Source of the DNA: Ectothiorhodospiraceae bacterium BW-2 | Lineage (GTDB): Bacteria; Pseudomonadota; Gammaproteobacteria; Thiohalomonadales; Thiohalomonadaceae | Direction of reading: 5' to 3' | DNA length: 64,000 nucleotides | Assembly: GCA_008375315.1 (NCBI GenBank) | Contig: CP032507.1 | Coordinates: 2,938,071-3,002,070, forward strand | In this document: one piece after another, positions 25,389 to 35,082 of the stretch | How the letters are laid out: each line of letters starts with the position of its first letter | How positions within the stretch are numbered: the stretch's first letter is position 1 | The notes under the pieces: model-generated | Database searches by the model: none | Told to the model about the DNA's origin: nothing | The model's input: the letters and a program-made list of their open reading frames with translations, nothing else | Made by a program: the position numbers and the translations under genes

Positions 25389-26261
25389 TTATTGCTCTGG
25401 ATGGTTAGGGGCATCCAGTCGCGCTATGATCTCTTCGCTCAAAAAGAGCGCCGGATCGACCCTGACGCCGTTGAGACTCACCGTCCAGTGGAGGTGGGGG
25501 CCGGTGACTCTGCCGGTCATACCGACAGTGGCGATTCGCTCTTTGGCGCTGATCTGGTCGCCAATGTCAACCTCAATCGAGTTCAGGTGGCAGATCATGG
25601 TGATTAACCCTTGACCGTGATCGATAAAGATCGTCTTACCGTTAAAAAAGTAGTCACCGATTTCGGTAATAACGCCATCGGCGGGGGCGAACACCGGTGT
25701 CCCTTCGGGGGCGGCGATATCCATACCGCTATGGGGGCGACGCGGTTGGCCATTAAAGAAGCGTTTGTGGCCAAAGTGGCCGCTGAGCCGCCCCTCGACG
25801 GGAAGGTGCAGTTCGGCACTGGTGTTGACTTCACGCCATTTGGCAAAGGCGGCGCGGCTCCGCTTTTGTTCGCTATAGATACGCTCCATATCCTGCTTAT
25901 AGGGGGTCACTTGGCGGTTATTAGCGAGGGTAATATGGGATTCGGGGTAGGCCTTATCGACTACCTGTAGAGAGTGCTGTCGGGGGGCGGGACTCTCTGG
26001 ATGGTGCGACTCGATAGTTAGACTACCGGGGGGGTAGTCGAGGGCGATACCGACTAACGCTTTATAGCGCCCCCCCCGCTCGGTCACCAGCAGTCGCTGT
26101 TCGGCGTGGTAGGCGCTCGGTAGCTCACTGTCGGCTGTCGCCGGGCCTAAATCGACTATAGCGATGCCGCCGGGGACAGCGCTATGGCGGGGAGAGGCGC
26201 TAGCGAGGGGGGAGCTTAAAAGTAGGGTTAACAGTAGCAGTAGCGGGGGGGTAACTCTCAT
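25389..26261 (-). CDS. Periplasmic M23 (LytM-type) metallopeptidase
   Basis: 290 residues with a signal peptide (VTPPLLLLLTLLLSSPLASA). The C-terminal M23 domain (about residues 155-265) has zinc ligands in HSGMDIAAPEGTPVFAPADG (HxxxD) and in GPHLHW (HxH), with LSGHFGHKRFFNGQPRRPH before them. The motif set is complete, so it is probably an active peptidoglycan endopeptidase rather than an EnvC-type activator. It starts 2 bases after the xseA stop, implying coupled translation. Confidence 0.92.
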   Translation of the reverse strand: MRVTPPLLLLLTLLLSSPLASASPRHSAVPGGIAIVDLGPATADSELPSAYHAEQRLLVTERGGRYKALVGIALDYPPGSLTIESHHPESPAPRQHSLQVVDKAYPESHITLANNRQVTPYKQDMERIYSEQKRSRAAFAKWREVNTSAELHLPVEGRLSGHFGHKRFFNGQPRRPHSGMDIAAPEGTPVFAPADGVITEIGDYFFNGKTIFIDHGQGLITMICHLNSIEVDIGDQISAKERIATVGMTGRVTGPHLHWTVSLNGVRVDPALFLSEEIIARLDAPNHPEQ

Positions 26262-26263
26262 GG

Positions 26264-27670
26264 CTAAACTGTCTCGGGGTTAAGTTCGATAATTTGGCTC
26301 AAAATTCTCCCTTGTTGTAGCTGGGTTACGATGAGCTCTCCTGTTGTTAGCTGCTCTGTATGGCGTAGCAGCGTGCCATCGCGCTGGCGATGGGTGGTGG
26401 AGTAGCCCCGTTCAAGGGTTGCAAGTGGACTGACACTGTGGAGTTGAGCTAGTAAGGTCTGAAAATGGTGGCGACTCTGCTGTAGCCGCCGTTCAAGCTG
26501 GTGCCCTAACCGCTGCGGCTGCCGCGCTAACTGTTGTTGTTGCTGCGCTAGTCGCTGCTCAATGAGTTGTCGTAGGCGGTAGTGGGTGCGATCGAGCCGC
26601 TGCTGCTGCTGAAACAGCCGCTGTAGCGGGGAGTGTCGTTGTAGTGCGGTGAGGGCCTGTTCTAGTCGCCATCGAGCCGTCGCTAGCTGCTGTCCTAGCG
26701 GCTGCTGTAGTCGCCACTCTAGTTGATCGAGCCGCTGCATCGTCTGCTGTAGCTGTGGCGGCGGGCGGGTAAAGGGCTGTTGCAGATAGTGCCACCGCTG
26801 CTGTCGCTGCTGCTGCTGCTGCTGTACCGTTCGCAGTAGCTGTTGTGTTAACCCGATTAGCCGCTGCTTTAGTTCGTTGCCATCGGGCGAGATCTGTTCG
26901 GCGGCGGCGGAGGGGGTGGCGGCTCGTAGATCGGCGACCCAGTCGGCGAGGGTGGTATCGATCTCATGGCCTACAGCGCTGACGGTGACAAGGTTACTAT
27001 TAGCAATCGCTCTAACCACAGCTTCATCGTTAAAGAGCGCTAAATCTTCGGCCGAACCGCCACCACGGCCAATAATCAGCAGATCACACTCTTGGCGACG
27101 ATTAGCGGTGGCGATCGCGGCTAAAATAGCCTCCTGCGCCCCGTCACCCTGGACTCGGGTGGGGTAGAGAATGAGCTCAATGGCGGCAAAGCGCTCTCTC
27201 ATCACGGCGATAATATCGCGCACTGCCGCGCCATCGGCGGAGGTAATGATGCCAACCCGATGGGGAAAGGGGGGGAGTGGGCGTCTGCGTTCGGCGGCAA
27301 ATAGCCCCTCAGCCTCTAGTTTAGCTTTTAACTGCTCAAAGCGGCGCTGTAGCTCACCGGTGCCGGCTCGGCGCAGCTCTAGTGCAGTTAGTTGAAACTC
27401 ACCACGGGGCTCGTAAAGGGTCGGTTTAACCCACGCCTCCAGCTCCATGCCGTTGGTCGGCTCAAAGGTGAGGTGGGCGGCACGGTTACGAAAGAGGGTG
27501 CAGCGAATTTGGGTAAACTCATCTTTTAGAGTGAAGTAGCGGTGGCCGGAGCGGGCGAGCACCATGCCGCTAACTTCGCCACAGACCCAAAGGAGGCCGA
27601 GGCCTCCTTCAAGCACTACCCGCGCCTCCCGATTGAGCTGGGAGACGCTATAGAGGGTCGTCTCGTTCAA
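26264..27670 (-). CDS. xseA: Exodeoxyribonuclease VII large subunit
   Basis: 468 residues. The N-terminal OB fold (VSQLNREARVVLEGGLGLLW, VCGEVSG) precedes the catalytic region with VGIITSADGAAVRDIIAVM, IGRGGGSAEDLALFNDEAV and VGHEIDTTLADWVADLRAAT. A long Gln-rich coiled coil (about residues 270-400) follows, where the small subunits bind. The small subunit gene xseB is not in the window. The gene begins 3 bases after the livK-like stop and ends 2 bases before the M23 gene. Coding bias is rich in CAG, which explains the Q-runs. Confidence 0.95.
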   Translation of the reverse strand: MNETTLYSVSQLNREARVVLEGGLGLLWVCGEVSGMVLARSGHRYFTLKDEFTQIRCTLFRNRAAHLTFEPTNGMELEAWVKPTLYEPRGEFQLTALELRRAGTGELQRRFEQLKAKLEAEGLFAAERRRPLPPFPHRVGIITSADGAAVRDIIAVMRERFAAIELILYPTRVQGDGAQEAILAAIATANRRQECDLLIIGRGGGSAEDLALFNDEAVVRAIANSNLVTVSAVGHEIDTTLADWVADLRAATPSAAAEQISPDGNELKQRLIGLTQQLLRTVQQQQQQRQQRWHYLQQPFTRPPPQLQQTMQRLDQLEWRLQQPLGQQLATARWRLEQALTALQRHSPLQRLFQQQQRLDRTHYRLRQLIEQRLAQQQQQLARQPQRLGHQLERRLQQSRHHFQTLLAQLHSVSPLATLERGYSTTHRQRDGTLLRHTEQLTTGELIVTQLQQGRILSQIIELNPETV

Positions 27671-27673
27671 ACT

Positions 27674-28798
27674 CTACTGTAGCGCCGTTTTAGTCGCGTC
27701 AGCGTGCCACTCGTAGATGACGAATTTGAAATCTTTTAAGTCACCATTTGGCTGATACTGCACTTTACCGATGGGGGTATCGAAGCTGTGGCTGCGAATG
27801 AAGTTGGCGATTTTAACGGTATCGAGGGTACCGGTTGCCTTAATCGAATCGGTAATAATCTGTACCGCAGCATAGGCAGGCATCACAAAGGGGCCGGTGG
27901 GGTCTTCGCCTTTAGCCTCGAACGCTTTGACCAGATCGCGGTTTTGCGGCAAAGTGGTAAAGTCGGCAGGTAGGGTGACATAGAGCCCTTCGGATGCCTC
28001 ACCGGCGATGGCGCTGATGTCTCTATTGCCCACCCCCTCTGGCCCCATGAATTTGCCCTTAAAGCCCTGCTCGCGCGACTGGCGCAGAATGAGACCTAGT
28101 TCAGGATGGTAGCCGCCGTAATAGACAAAATCGACATTGCGGCTCTTCATTTTGGTAATGAGGGCTGAAAAATCTTTTTGATCTTTAGTCACCCCCTCGT
28201 AGAGCACAACATTAACTCCCATGCTCTCAACGGTCTGTTTGACCTCATCGGCAATCCCCTGACCATACTGCTGCTTATCGTGAATAATGGCCAACTGTTT
28301 GGGTTGAATCGAGTTGGCAATGTAGCGACCGGCGACCGGTCCTTGCTGGCTATCGAGGCCGATGGTGCGGAAAATCATCTCAAACCCGCGCTCGGTAATC
28401 GCCGGACTAGTCGATGCGGGGGTGATCATTAAGACCTGCTCATCTTCGTAGATATCGGAGGCCGGTTGGGTCGAACCGGAGCAGAGGTGGCCGACGACAA
28501 AGCGGATGTCTTCATTAATAACCTTGTTGGCGACAGCGACCGCCTGTTTCGGTTCGCAGACATCATCCATCAAGACCGCTTCGAGCTGCATACCGTTAAC
28601 GCCCCCTTGGGCATTAATCCGCTCGATGGCCATTTTAGCGCCGCTCATCTGCATATCACCATACTGGGCAACAGGGCCGGTAATCGGACCGACAATGGCA
28701 ATTTTGAGCACATCGGCGGCTAAGAGGGCAGTCGAGCTGCCAAGAAGCAGGGTACCGAGCAGGGTCGGTATCCCTTTTTTGCGGTTAAGTTTCATCAT
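27674..28798 (-). CDS. livK: Branched-chain amino acid ABC transporter substrate-binding protein
   Basis: 374 residues with a signal peptide (KKGIPTLLGTLLLGSSTALLAA, cleavage near residue 28) and a type I periplasmic binding fold: LKIAIVGPITGPVAQYGDMQ, VIGHLCSGSTQPASD and IMITPASTSPAITERGF-like segments. This is the Leu/Ile/Val-binding family, although related proteins bind other amides or aromatic acids. GAGGTGG precedes the ATG. No permease or ATPase genes of the transporter lie beside it, so it is an orphan binding protein in front of xseA. Confidence 0.85.
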   Translation of the reverse strand: MMKLNRKKGIPTLLGTLLLGSSTALLAADVLKIAIVGPITGPVAQYGDMQMSGAKMAIERINAQGGVNGMQLEAVLMDDVCEPKQAVAVANKVINEDIRFVVGHLCSGSTQPASDIYEDEQVLMITPASTSPAITERGFEMIFRTIGLDSQQGPVAGRYIANSIQPKQLAIIHDKQQYGQGIADEVKQTVESMGVNVVLYEGVTKDQKDFSALITKMKSRNVDFVYYGGYHPELGLILRQSREQGFKGKFMGPEGVGNRDISAIAGEASEGLYVTLPADFTTLPQNRDLVKAFEAKGEDPTGPFVMPAYAAVQIITDSIKATGTLDTVKIANFIRSHSFDTPIGKVQYQPNGDLKDFKFVIYEWHADATKTALQ

Positions 28799-29216
28799 CC
28801 ACCTCTTTATGGGTTAACTCTAATTTGTAACGGCGCTAAACATACTGGATTAGTGCCTCGCGGTTCAAGTAAATTGTTTATTGATGGTTGATTGGCGGCG
28901 ACTATCATTTAGGGCAAGCGAGTTAAAAGTAGAGTTATAACAGGAGATTAGAGATCGTTGCCTCATGGGCACCCACAGGGGGGTGCCCCTACGCAAGCAC
29001 AAATCGGGTCAACGGAAAGCAAATGACATTGATTTAGTCGAGCCTAATTCGTAGATCAAACTGCTTAAACGCTGCATAATATCTGGTATGGGTGGGGCTC
29101 CTGTGAAATTGCTTGTTTTTCAGGATGCTATTAACTTCCCGCCGCCCCCTTAAATTTTGGGCGCAGATAGTAACGGTTAGCGCAATAGTCTCAACTAGAG
29201 AGCAGGGTGTCAAAAA
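28799..29216. other. Intergenic region between divergent livK-like and coiled-coil genes
   Basis: About 420 bases, no gene seen. It holds an 8-bp-stem hairpin at 28967-28988 and probably the promoters of both flanking genes, which I could not place with confidence. Confidence 0.5.
28967..28988. repeat. Hairpin GGGCACCC/GGGTGCCC
   Basis: Perfect 8-bp stem (28967-28974 with 28981-28988) and a 6-base loop. The sequence style, GGGCACCC...GGGTGCCCCTAC, resembles short dispersed repeats found between genes in several bacteria, so it may be a non-autonomous repeat copy. Confidence 0.6.
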
Positions 29217-30134
29217 ATGTTAGCGGAAGAGGATATCTCCTTTATTAAGAACCACATAGGGGGATGGTTAGCCGAGCAGTCACTAGGAAAGCCACCGGTT
29301 GTCTATGAGATTGAACTACGGGAACGGATGGTCCGAGTTGAGGAGGCGCTAAAGAATCAGGGTGAGGAGTTTAAAGCCCAGCGTGAGCTCATTCGTGACC
29401 TTATGCTTCAAATGGATAAGCGCTTTGAGCAGATGGCCGAAGAGAATAGACGGCTGTTTGAGCAGGAGGGGGGCCAGACCGATAAGCGATTTGAGTATGC
29501 GTTGACACAGACCGATAAGCGGTTTGAGCATGCGTTGGCCCAGGCCGATAAGCGGTTTGAGCAGATGGCTGAAGAGAATAGACTGCGGTTTGAGCAGGGG
29601 GAGGCCCAGGCCGATAAGCGCTTTGAGCAGATGGCCGAAGAGAATAGACGGCTGTTTGAGTATGCGTTGGCCCAGACCGATAAGCGGTTTGAGTATGCGT
29701 TGGCCCAGACCGATAAGCGGTTTGAGCATGCGTTGGCCCAGACCGATAAGCGCTTTGAGCAGATGGCCGAAGAGAATAGACGGCGGTTTGAGCAGGGGGA
29801 GGCCCAGACCGATAAGCGCTTTGAGCATACGTTGACACAGATCGATAAGCGCTTTGAGCAGATGGCCGAAGAGAATAGACGGCGGTTTGAGCAGGGGGAG
29901 GCCCAGACCGATAAGCGGTTTGAGCATGCGTTGACACAGATCGATAAGCGCTTTGAGCAGATGGCCGAAGAGAATAGACGGCGGTTTGAGCAGATCGATA
30001 AACGGCTCGATCTGCAACATAATGAGATTATGGCGATTCATCTGGAGATTAAGCAGCAGATGCGCTGGTTTTTTGCAACGACTGTCGCAGTGGGTGGCTT
30101 GGTTGTGGCGGTACTGCGGCTCTGGCCTGTTTGA
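29217..30134 (+). CDS. Hendecad-repeat coiled-coil protein with C-terminal membrane anchor
   Basis: 305 residues. Residues ~66-265 are built from units of 11 or 22 residues: short TDKRFEHALAQ and long DKRFEQMAEENRRRFEQGEA. DKRFE occurs 12 times at spacings of 11 or 22. This is a hendecad pattern, expected to give a long, nearly straight coiled-coil stalk. A transmembrane helix follows at the end (WFFATTVAVGGLVVAVLRLW), leaving the stalk cytoplasmic or periplasmic depending on topology. The N-terminus (residues 1-60) is non-repetitive and acidic. I recognise no named family. Repeats at DNA level are nearly identical, suggesting recent expansion and possible length variation. Confidence 0.75.
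   Translation: MLAEEDISFIKNHIGGWLAEQSLGKPPVVYEIELRERMVRVEEALKNQGEEFKAQRELIRDLMLQMDKRFEQMAEENRRLFEQEGGQTDKRFEYALTQTDKRFEHALAQADKRFEQMAEENRLRFEQGEAQADKRFEQMAEENRRLFEYALAQTDKRFEYALAQTDKRFEHALAQTDKRFEQMAEENRRRFEQGEAQTDKRFEHTLTQIDKRFEQMAEENRRRFEQGEAQTDKRFEHALTQIDKRFEQMAEENRRRFEQIDKRLDLQHNEIMAIHLEIKQQMRWFFATTVAVGGLVVAVLRLWPV
29412..30010 (+). repeat. 33/66-bp coding repeats
   Basis: DNA units of 33 and 66 bases starting at GATAAGC(G)GTTTGAG recur 12-13 times with few changes. They encode the hendecads of the surrounding gene. Their near identity makes recombination or slippage likely and produces long antisense open frames that are not genes. Confidence 0.9.
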
Positions 30135-30184
30135 ATTGCAAAGATAGCCCCCTTTAGCGCCGTCACAAGAAGGCCACCATATTG

Positions 30185-30283
30185 ATGACAGGGGTAGCCG
30201 TTGTGGCCACGATTGGCGTTATAATGGGCAACTTAGTTATCCTGTTTGTCCGAAATTATCAGCCGTGGGAGCGGATTCATTAG
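30185..30283 (+). CDS. Possible 32-residue membrane peptide or gene remnant
   Basis: ATG to TAG encodes TGVAVVATIGVIMGNLVILF then VRNYQPWERIH. It consists of one hydrophobic helix with a short basic-aromatic tail. It resembles the membrane tail of a protein like the preceding one, so a remnant of a duplicated neighbour is as likely as a true small gene. No strong ribosome site precedes it. Confidence 0.25.
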   Translation: MTGVAVVATIGVIMGNLVILFVRNYQPWERIH

Positions 30284-30358
30284 TAAAATCAGGTGATTGT
30301 TATCGGTTTTGGGGCAATCTTGCCGCTAACCGCTCTTAGCTGTCGCCTAGCGAATTGA

Positions 30359-33300
30359 ATGGAATTGATCTTGGCAGCCAAAAAAGCAGTAACAAAACGA
30401 CCCTCAGCAACCAATACGCCTCGGCGTAAAAAGAGTAGTGAGCCACAGCGGCAGCTACAGCTCGGCTCGCGCCTACGGGAGGTAGCGGCGATACTTTTGG
30501 CCGCCCTTGCGTTGTTTCTGCTATTAGCGCTAATTAGCTTCCATCCGAGCGATCCCGCCTTTACCCATAACCAGTCCAACGGCTCTTACCACAACTTTGG
30601 CGGTCAGATAGGCGCTTGGATTGCCGATGTGGTGCTGCACGGTTTTGGCATGGTAGCCTATCTACTGCCGCTGATGCTGGCCTATTTGACCTATACCATT
30701 TTGCGGGAGCGCAAACAGCTAGAGGGGAGTATCTTCTGGCTACTGATGCTAATTAAATGGGGCGGGTTACTGGTTATCATCTTTAGTGGCTGCGGTTTAG
30801 CTCACATGCACTATGTGGTGCCAGATCGCGATCTGATCCCAGATGCCGATGTCGCCGGTGGGGTGTTTGGTGATGTTGTGGCGACCCACATAGCGATCCC
30901 ACTGCTAGGTTTTCTAGGCTCGACCCTAATTCTGTTGGCGCTGCTACTGACCGGCATTACCCTGCTAACTGGACTCTCTTGGCTCTGGTTGATGGAGGTG
31001 ACCGGTATGCATACCCTACAGGGGGTCGCTTGGATGCGCCAGATAGGGGAGGGGGCATGGCAGCAGCTAGCCGATAGAGTCTCTCAGTGGCAGGAGCAGC
31101 GCCAGCTACGCCGAGCCGAGAAGGCGGCAGAGCGCGACTATGAATTGCGTCAGCTTGAGTATGAGTCGATGCCACTAGAGGAGGCACTAGAGGAGGCTGT
31201 TGATCTGTCCGAACCGGTGGAGAGGCGGCCAGTGATTATCCACTCTCGCCCCGATTCGATAGCGGATGATAAACCCGAGCCCGAGTCAACATTAGCGCCA
31301 GAGCCAGAACCAGAGCCGCCACCTAAGCCTGCGATGGCGAGTGCTATGGTCGCGTCGCTCTCTCAAGCGGCTGTTATCTTTAGCCACGCCGCGAAGGAGC
31401 GCGAGTTAGCGCCCGAACCGGAGCCGCCGTTAGCTGTGGCTGACGAACTTGAGAGTTTCGATAACTCGACTGTGGTGACGCGAGATCGAATTGAACCGAC
31501 TCTGAATTGGGATGAGGATCTACTGGAGGAGGCGCTAAACGATGTAGAGCAGAGTCGGCCTCTGCCAAAGGTTAGCCTTAATAGCGCTGCGATCGAGAGC
31601 GTTAAGGAGGATGATATCGAAGAGTTAGAGCCGCCCCAGCCAAAACCAGCGCCTGCGCTAGAGCCCGTGCCAGTCTCCATGCCAGAACCTGAGCCAGAAC
31701 CTGAGCCAGAACCGGAGCCAGAACCGGAGCCAGAACCGGAGCCAAAACCGGAGCCAGAACTGGAGCCAGAGGCTGCGCCCGTACCAGACTCAGAGCCTAT
31801 GCCTGAACACGATTGGGAGCCACACGCCCCAAGTCTCCTCTCAGAAGAGGCGGCATGGGAGGAGGAGGATGAGGCGCAAGAGGATCAACTTCACGAGGCA
31901 CCGACAGAGCCAGCGCCCAAACCGATCCACCACTTTCAGCGCAATGAGCGGTCGACACTCCCACCAGGGTACGGTTTAACCGCAGATAACCTGCCTAAAC
32001 TGGAGCTACTCGATGAGCCGCCGGAGAATCGAATCTCCATCAACGAAGATGAGCTAGTGCGGATGTCGCGGCTGCTGGAGGATACGCTGAAAAACTACAA
32101 AATTGACGCCGAGGTACAATCAGTCAATCCCGGGCCGGTGGTGACCTGTTATGAGATTCAGCCCGCCCCCGGCGTGAAGGGGAGTCAAATTACCAACCGC
32201 GCTATCGATATCGCCCGTTCACTCTCGCAGGTGAGTGTGCGGGTGGTCGAAGTGATTGCCGGCAAGACGACAATTGGACTTGAGATCCCCAACAAAAATC
32301 GGGAGATGGTCTTTTTAAGCGAAACATTAAGCTCCCGTGAGTATCGAGAGAACCCCTCCCCGCTGACCATGGCGCTAGGCAAAGATATTGGCGGTAATCC
32401 GGTGGTAGCCGATCTGGCCAAAATGCCCCACCTGCTAGTAGCCGGCGCGACCGGTACCGGCAAATCGGTAGGAATCAACACAATGATATTGAGTATCCTC
32501 TACCGGACTACCCCAAAACAGGTGCGGCTGCTACTGATCGATCCGAAGGTAGTCGAGCTATCGGTCTATAACGATATTCCCCACCTGCTCGCTCCGGCAG
32601 TGACCGATATGAAAGATGCCGCTAACGCCCTACGCTGGTGTGTGGCCGAGATGGAGCGGCGCTATAAACTGATGGCCACCCTTAAGGTGAGAAATATCGC
32701 CGGCTACAATAAAATTATTAATGATGCCTTAGCTGCCGGGCAGAGCATTGCCGATCCACTCTTTCAACCCGATCCTGCCGGTATCGGTGCCCAGCAGCCC
32801 AAGGCACTAGAGCCACTACCCTTTATTGTGGTGATAGTCGATGAGCTGGCCGATATGATGATGGTGGTCGGTAAAAAGGTGGAGGAGCTGATTGCTCGCC
32901 TGACCCAAAAGGCGCGGGCGGCGGGAATCCACCTCATACTAGCCACCCAACGCCCCTCAGTCGATGTCTTAACCGGTCTGATTAAGGCCAATGTGCCGAC
33001 CCGCCTCGCGTTTAAGGTCGCCTCTAAAATCGACTCCCGCACCGTGCTCGATCAGATGGGAGCCGAAACACTACTCGGCATGGGTGATATGCTCTATCTG
33101 CCGCCGGGGCAGGAGCCGATTCGAGCCCACGGCGCCTTTGTCAGTGATGATGAGGTCAAAAAAGTGGTAGAGGTACTGAAAACCACTGGCGCACCCGACT
33201 ATGAAGATGCCATAGTCAACGGCTACGATGAGTCAGAGGGGGGCGAGGCGCTCTTTCCCGGAGATCCACTGGCCATAGAGGGGGCAGCAGGGGGAGATCG

Positions 33301-33502
33301 CGAACTCGATCCACTCTACGACCAAGCGGTGCAGATTGTTATCGAAACCCGCAGAGCGTCAGTCTCCGGTATTCAGCGCCGACTTCAGGTAGGGTACAAC
33401 CGTGCGGCACGCATGGTTGATGATATGGAGGTGGCAGGGCTGGTGAGTTCGATAAAATCGAACGGCCAGCGCGACATACTGGTGCCGCCGCCGCAAAATT
33501 AG
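30359..33502 (+). CDS. ftsK: DNA translocase FtsK
   Basis: 1047 residues, the septal DNA pump that resolves and segregates chromosomes. It has four N-terminal membrane helices (about residues 42-225), a long charged linker with Pro-Glu repeats (about 442-473 densest), then the RecA-like motor with Walker A GATGTGKS (near residue 700), Walker B region [13 protein letters not shown], and the C-terminal gamma winged helix [20 protein letters not shown] that reads KOPS sites. Length is within family range. The start is uncertain: no clear ribosome site precedes ATG 30359, and a downstream Met is not obvious because the membrane region begins soon after. It is followed 13 bases later by a chemoreceptor gene. 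Confidence 0.95.
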   Translation: MELILAAKKAVTKRPSATNTPRRKKSSEPQRQLQLGSRLREVAAILLAALALFLLLALISFHPSDPAFTHNQSNGSYHNFGGQIGAWIADVVLHGFGMVAYLLPLMLAYLTYTILRERKQLEGSIFWLLMLIKWGGLLVIIFSGCGLAHMHYVVPDRDLIPDADVAGGVFGDVVATHIAIPLLGFLGSTLILLALLLTGITLLTGLSWLWLMEVTGMHTLQGVAWMRQIGEGAWQQLADRVSQWQEQRQLRRAEKAAERDYELRQLEYESMPLEEALEEAVDLSEPVERRPVIIHSRPDSIADDKPEPESTLAPEPEPEPPPKPAMASAMVASLSQAAVIFSHAAKERELAPEPEPPLAVADELESFDNSTVVTRDRIEPTLNWDEDLLEEALNDVEQSRPLPKVSLNSAAIESVKEDDIEELEPPQPKPAPALEPVPVSMPEPEPEPEPEPEPEPEPEPEPKPEPELEPEAAPVPDSEPMPEHDWEPHAPSLLSEEAAWEEEDEAQEDQLHEAPTEPAPKPIHHFQRNERSTLPPGYGLTADNLPKLELLDEPPENRISINEDELVRMSRLLEDTLKNYKIDAEVQSVNPGPVVTCYEIQPAPGVKGSQITNRAIDIARSLSQVSVRVVEVIAGKTTIGLEIPNKNREMVFLSETLSSREYRENPSPLTMALGKDIGGNPVVADLAKMPHLLVAGATGTGKSVGINTMILSILYRTTPKQVRLLLIDPKVVELSVYNDIPHLLAPAVTDMKDAANALRWCVAEMERRYKLMATLKVRNIAGYNKIINDALAAGQSIADPLFQPDPAGIGAQQPKALEPLPFIVVIVDELADMMMVVGKKVEELIARLTQKARAAGIHLILATQRPSVDVLTGLIKANVPTRLAFKVASKIDSRTVLDQMGAETLLGMGDMLYLPPGQEPIRAHGAFVSDDEVKKVVEVLKTTGAPDYEDAIVNGYDESEGGEALFPGDPLAIEGAAGGDRELDPLYDQAVQIVIETRRASVSGIQRRLQVGYNRAARMVDDMEVAGLVSSIKSNGQRDILVPPPQN
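31681..31770 (+). repeat. 12-bp Pro-Glu codon repeats in the ftsK linker
   Basis: Units near GAGCCAGAACCG repeat about seven times, encoding PEPEPE. They are likely to vary in number between strains. The linker is known to tolerate length change in FtsK. Confidence 0.9.
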
Positions 33503-33515
33503 TGGAGGAAGAGAC

Positions 33516-35069
33516 ATGGCGTTATTAAATCGGTTTGCTATCAAAACCAGATTGAGTATCAGTGTCGTCGTGGCGATCGTCGGAATGGGAGTGGTGGCTG
33601 GGCTACTGCTCCACTCCAAACACTCGGCGTTAATGGCTGAAAAGCGCCTGACCACCCGCTATGTGGTCGAAGTCGCGATGTCGATAGTCAACGACTACGC
33701 CGCCCAAGCCGCGAGTGGGGCGCTCACTCAGCAGGCTGCCAAACAGAGCGCACTCGCACAGCTCAAACAGATCCGATACGGTGACGGGGACTACCTATGG
33801 GTTAACGATATGGCACCGGTGATGGTGATGCACCCGATCAAACCGGCACTCGATGGCAAACCGCTCGCTGACATTAAAGACTCGAATGGGAAACGGCTAT
33901 TTATGGCGTTTGTGCAGGTGGTTAAGAGGCAGCAAGCCGGCTATGTTGACTACTATTGGCCTAAACCTGGCTTTGAGGAGCCGGTGGCCAAAGTCTCCTA
34001 TGTCAGCGGCTTTCAGCCGTGGGGGTGGATTGTCGGCTCTGGTATCTATGTCGATGATGTTAATCAGACCTTTTGGCAAAATGTCTGGATGAGTCTGGTC
34101 GTTGTCGGGGTGATGATTACCGCGATTGTGGCCCTTAACCTAGCGACCATTCGCTCTATTCGTCAGGAGCTAGAGCGAGCGATGAGCTTCTCAGGTTCGA
34201 TTGCAACTGGCGATTTGACCCAAAAAGTGGAGATCGATAGCGATGATGAGATAGCCCAAGTGCTCTATGCGCTGCAACAGATGCAGAACGAGCTACAGCG
34301 GGTGGTGCATGAGGTGAATCAGGGGAGCTGCCAGGTCGAACAGACGGCGATTGAGATTGCTAGCGGCAGTCACGAACTCTCCAATAGAACCCAAGCCCAG
34401 GCGAGTATGGTGGAGCAGACAGCCTCCTCTATGGAGCAGATGACAGGGTCAGTGCGGCAGACGGCCAACAGCACCTATCAAGCCAAAACGCTAGCCCACA
34501 ACGCTCGTACCAATGCTGAGCAGGGGGTAGAGCTTATCGGCAGAGCCATTGAGGCGATGAGTGAGATTAGCCGCTCTTCAGAGAAGATCGCTGCTATTAT
34601 TTCGGTGATTGACGAAATCGCCTTTCAGACCAATCTATTAGCGCTAAATGCGGCTGTCGAGGCGGCCCGTTCAGGGGAGCATGGGCGTGGATTTGCTGTC
34701 GTCGCCGGCGAGGTCAGGGCGTTAGCCCAGCGCAGCGCCGCAGCGGCGCGGGAGAGCAAGCAGCTCATTGAGGAGTCGGTCTGTCGCGTCAATAGCGGCA
34801 CCGAAGTGGTGCAACAGATGCACCATAGCCTCAACACCATTGTCGAATCGGTGCTACAAGTTGGCGATATTATTACCGAAATCGCCGCCGCCGCGACCGA
34901 GCAGTCAAAAGGGATCGAGCAGGTAAATAGCGCCGTGACTCAGATGGATAGCGGCATTCAACAAAATGCAGCCATGGTCGAGCAGACTGCAGCAGCGGCA
35001 AAGATGTTGCAGCAGGAGGCGGAGCGCTTGGTTAAGTTGATGCACTTTTTTCGTACCGATAACGGGTAA
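33516..35069 (+). CDS. Methyl-accepting chemotaxis protein with single Cache domain
   Basis: 517 residues. TM1 (about 10-29) is followed by a periplasmic sCache_2-type sensor (about 35-185; [44 protein letters not shown]), TM2 (about 190-210), HAMP and a cytoplasmic signalling hairpin with [20 protein letters not shown] and [20 protein letters not shown]. The CheA/CheW contact tip is intact. No NWETF-like CheR tether ends the protein. GGAGG lies before the ATG. Ligands of such Cache domains are often small organic acids, but none can be named. The gene separates ftsK from lolA, which are normally adjacent. Confidence 0.95.
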   Translation: MALLNRFAIKTRLSISVVVAIVGMGVVAGLLLHSKHSALMAEKRLTTRYVVEVAMSIVNDYAAQAASGALTQQAAKQSALAQLKQIRYGDGDYLWVNDMAPVMVMHPIKPALDGKPLADIKDSNGKRLFMAFVQVVKRQQAGYVDYYWPKPGFEEPVAKVSYVSGFQPWGWIVGSGIYVDDVNQTFWQNVWMSLVVVGVMITAIVALNLATIRSIRQELERAMSFSGSIATGDLTQKVEIDSDDEIAQVLYALQQMQNELQRVVHEVNQGSCQVEQTAIEIASGSHELSNRTQAQASMVEQTASSMEQMTGSVRQTANSTYQAKTLAHNARTNAEQGVELIGRAIEAMSEISRSSEKIAAIISVIDEIAFQTNLLALNAAVEAARSGEHGRGFAVVAGEVRALAQRSAAAARESKQLIEESVCRVNSGTEVVQQMHHSLNTIVESVLQVGDIITEIAAAATEQSKGIEQVNSAVTQMDSGIQQNAAMVEQTAAAAKMLQQEAERLVKLMHFFRTDNG

Positions 35070-35082
35070 CAGAGGTAGCTAC

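Noticed and set aside
29349-30041. Long antisense ORFs of 230 and 178 codons opposite the hendecad gene
   Set aside because: They arise because the 33-bp repeats lack stops in several frames. The sense protein has a clear coiled-coil pattern and membrane anchor; the antisense ones do not.
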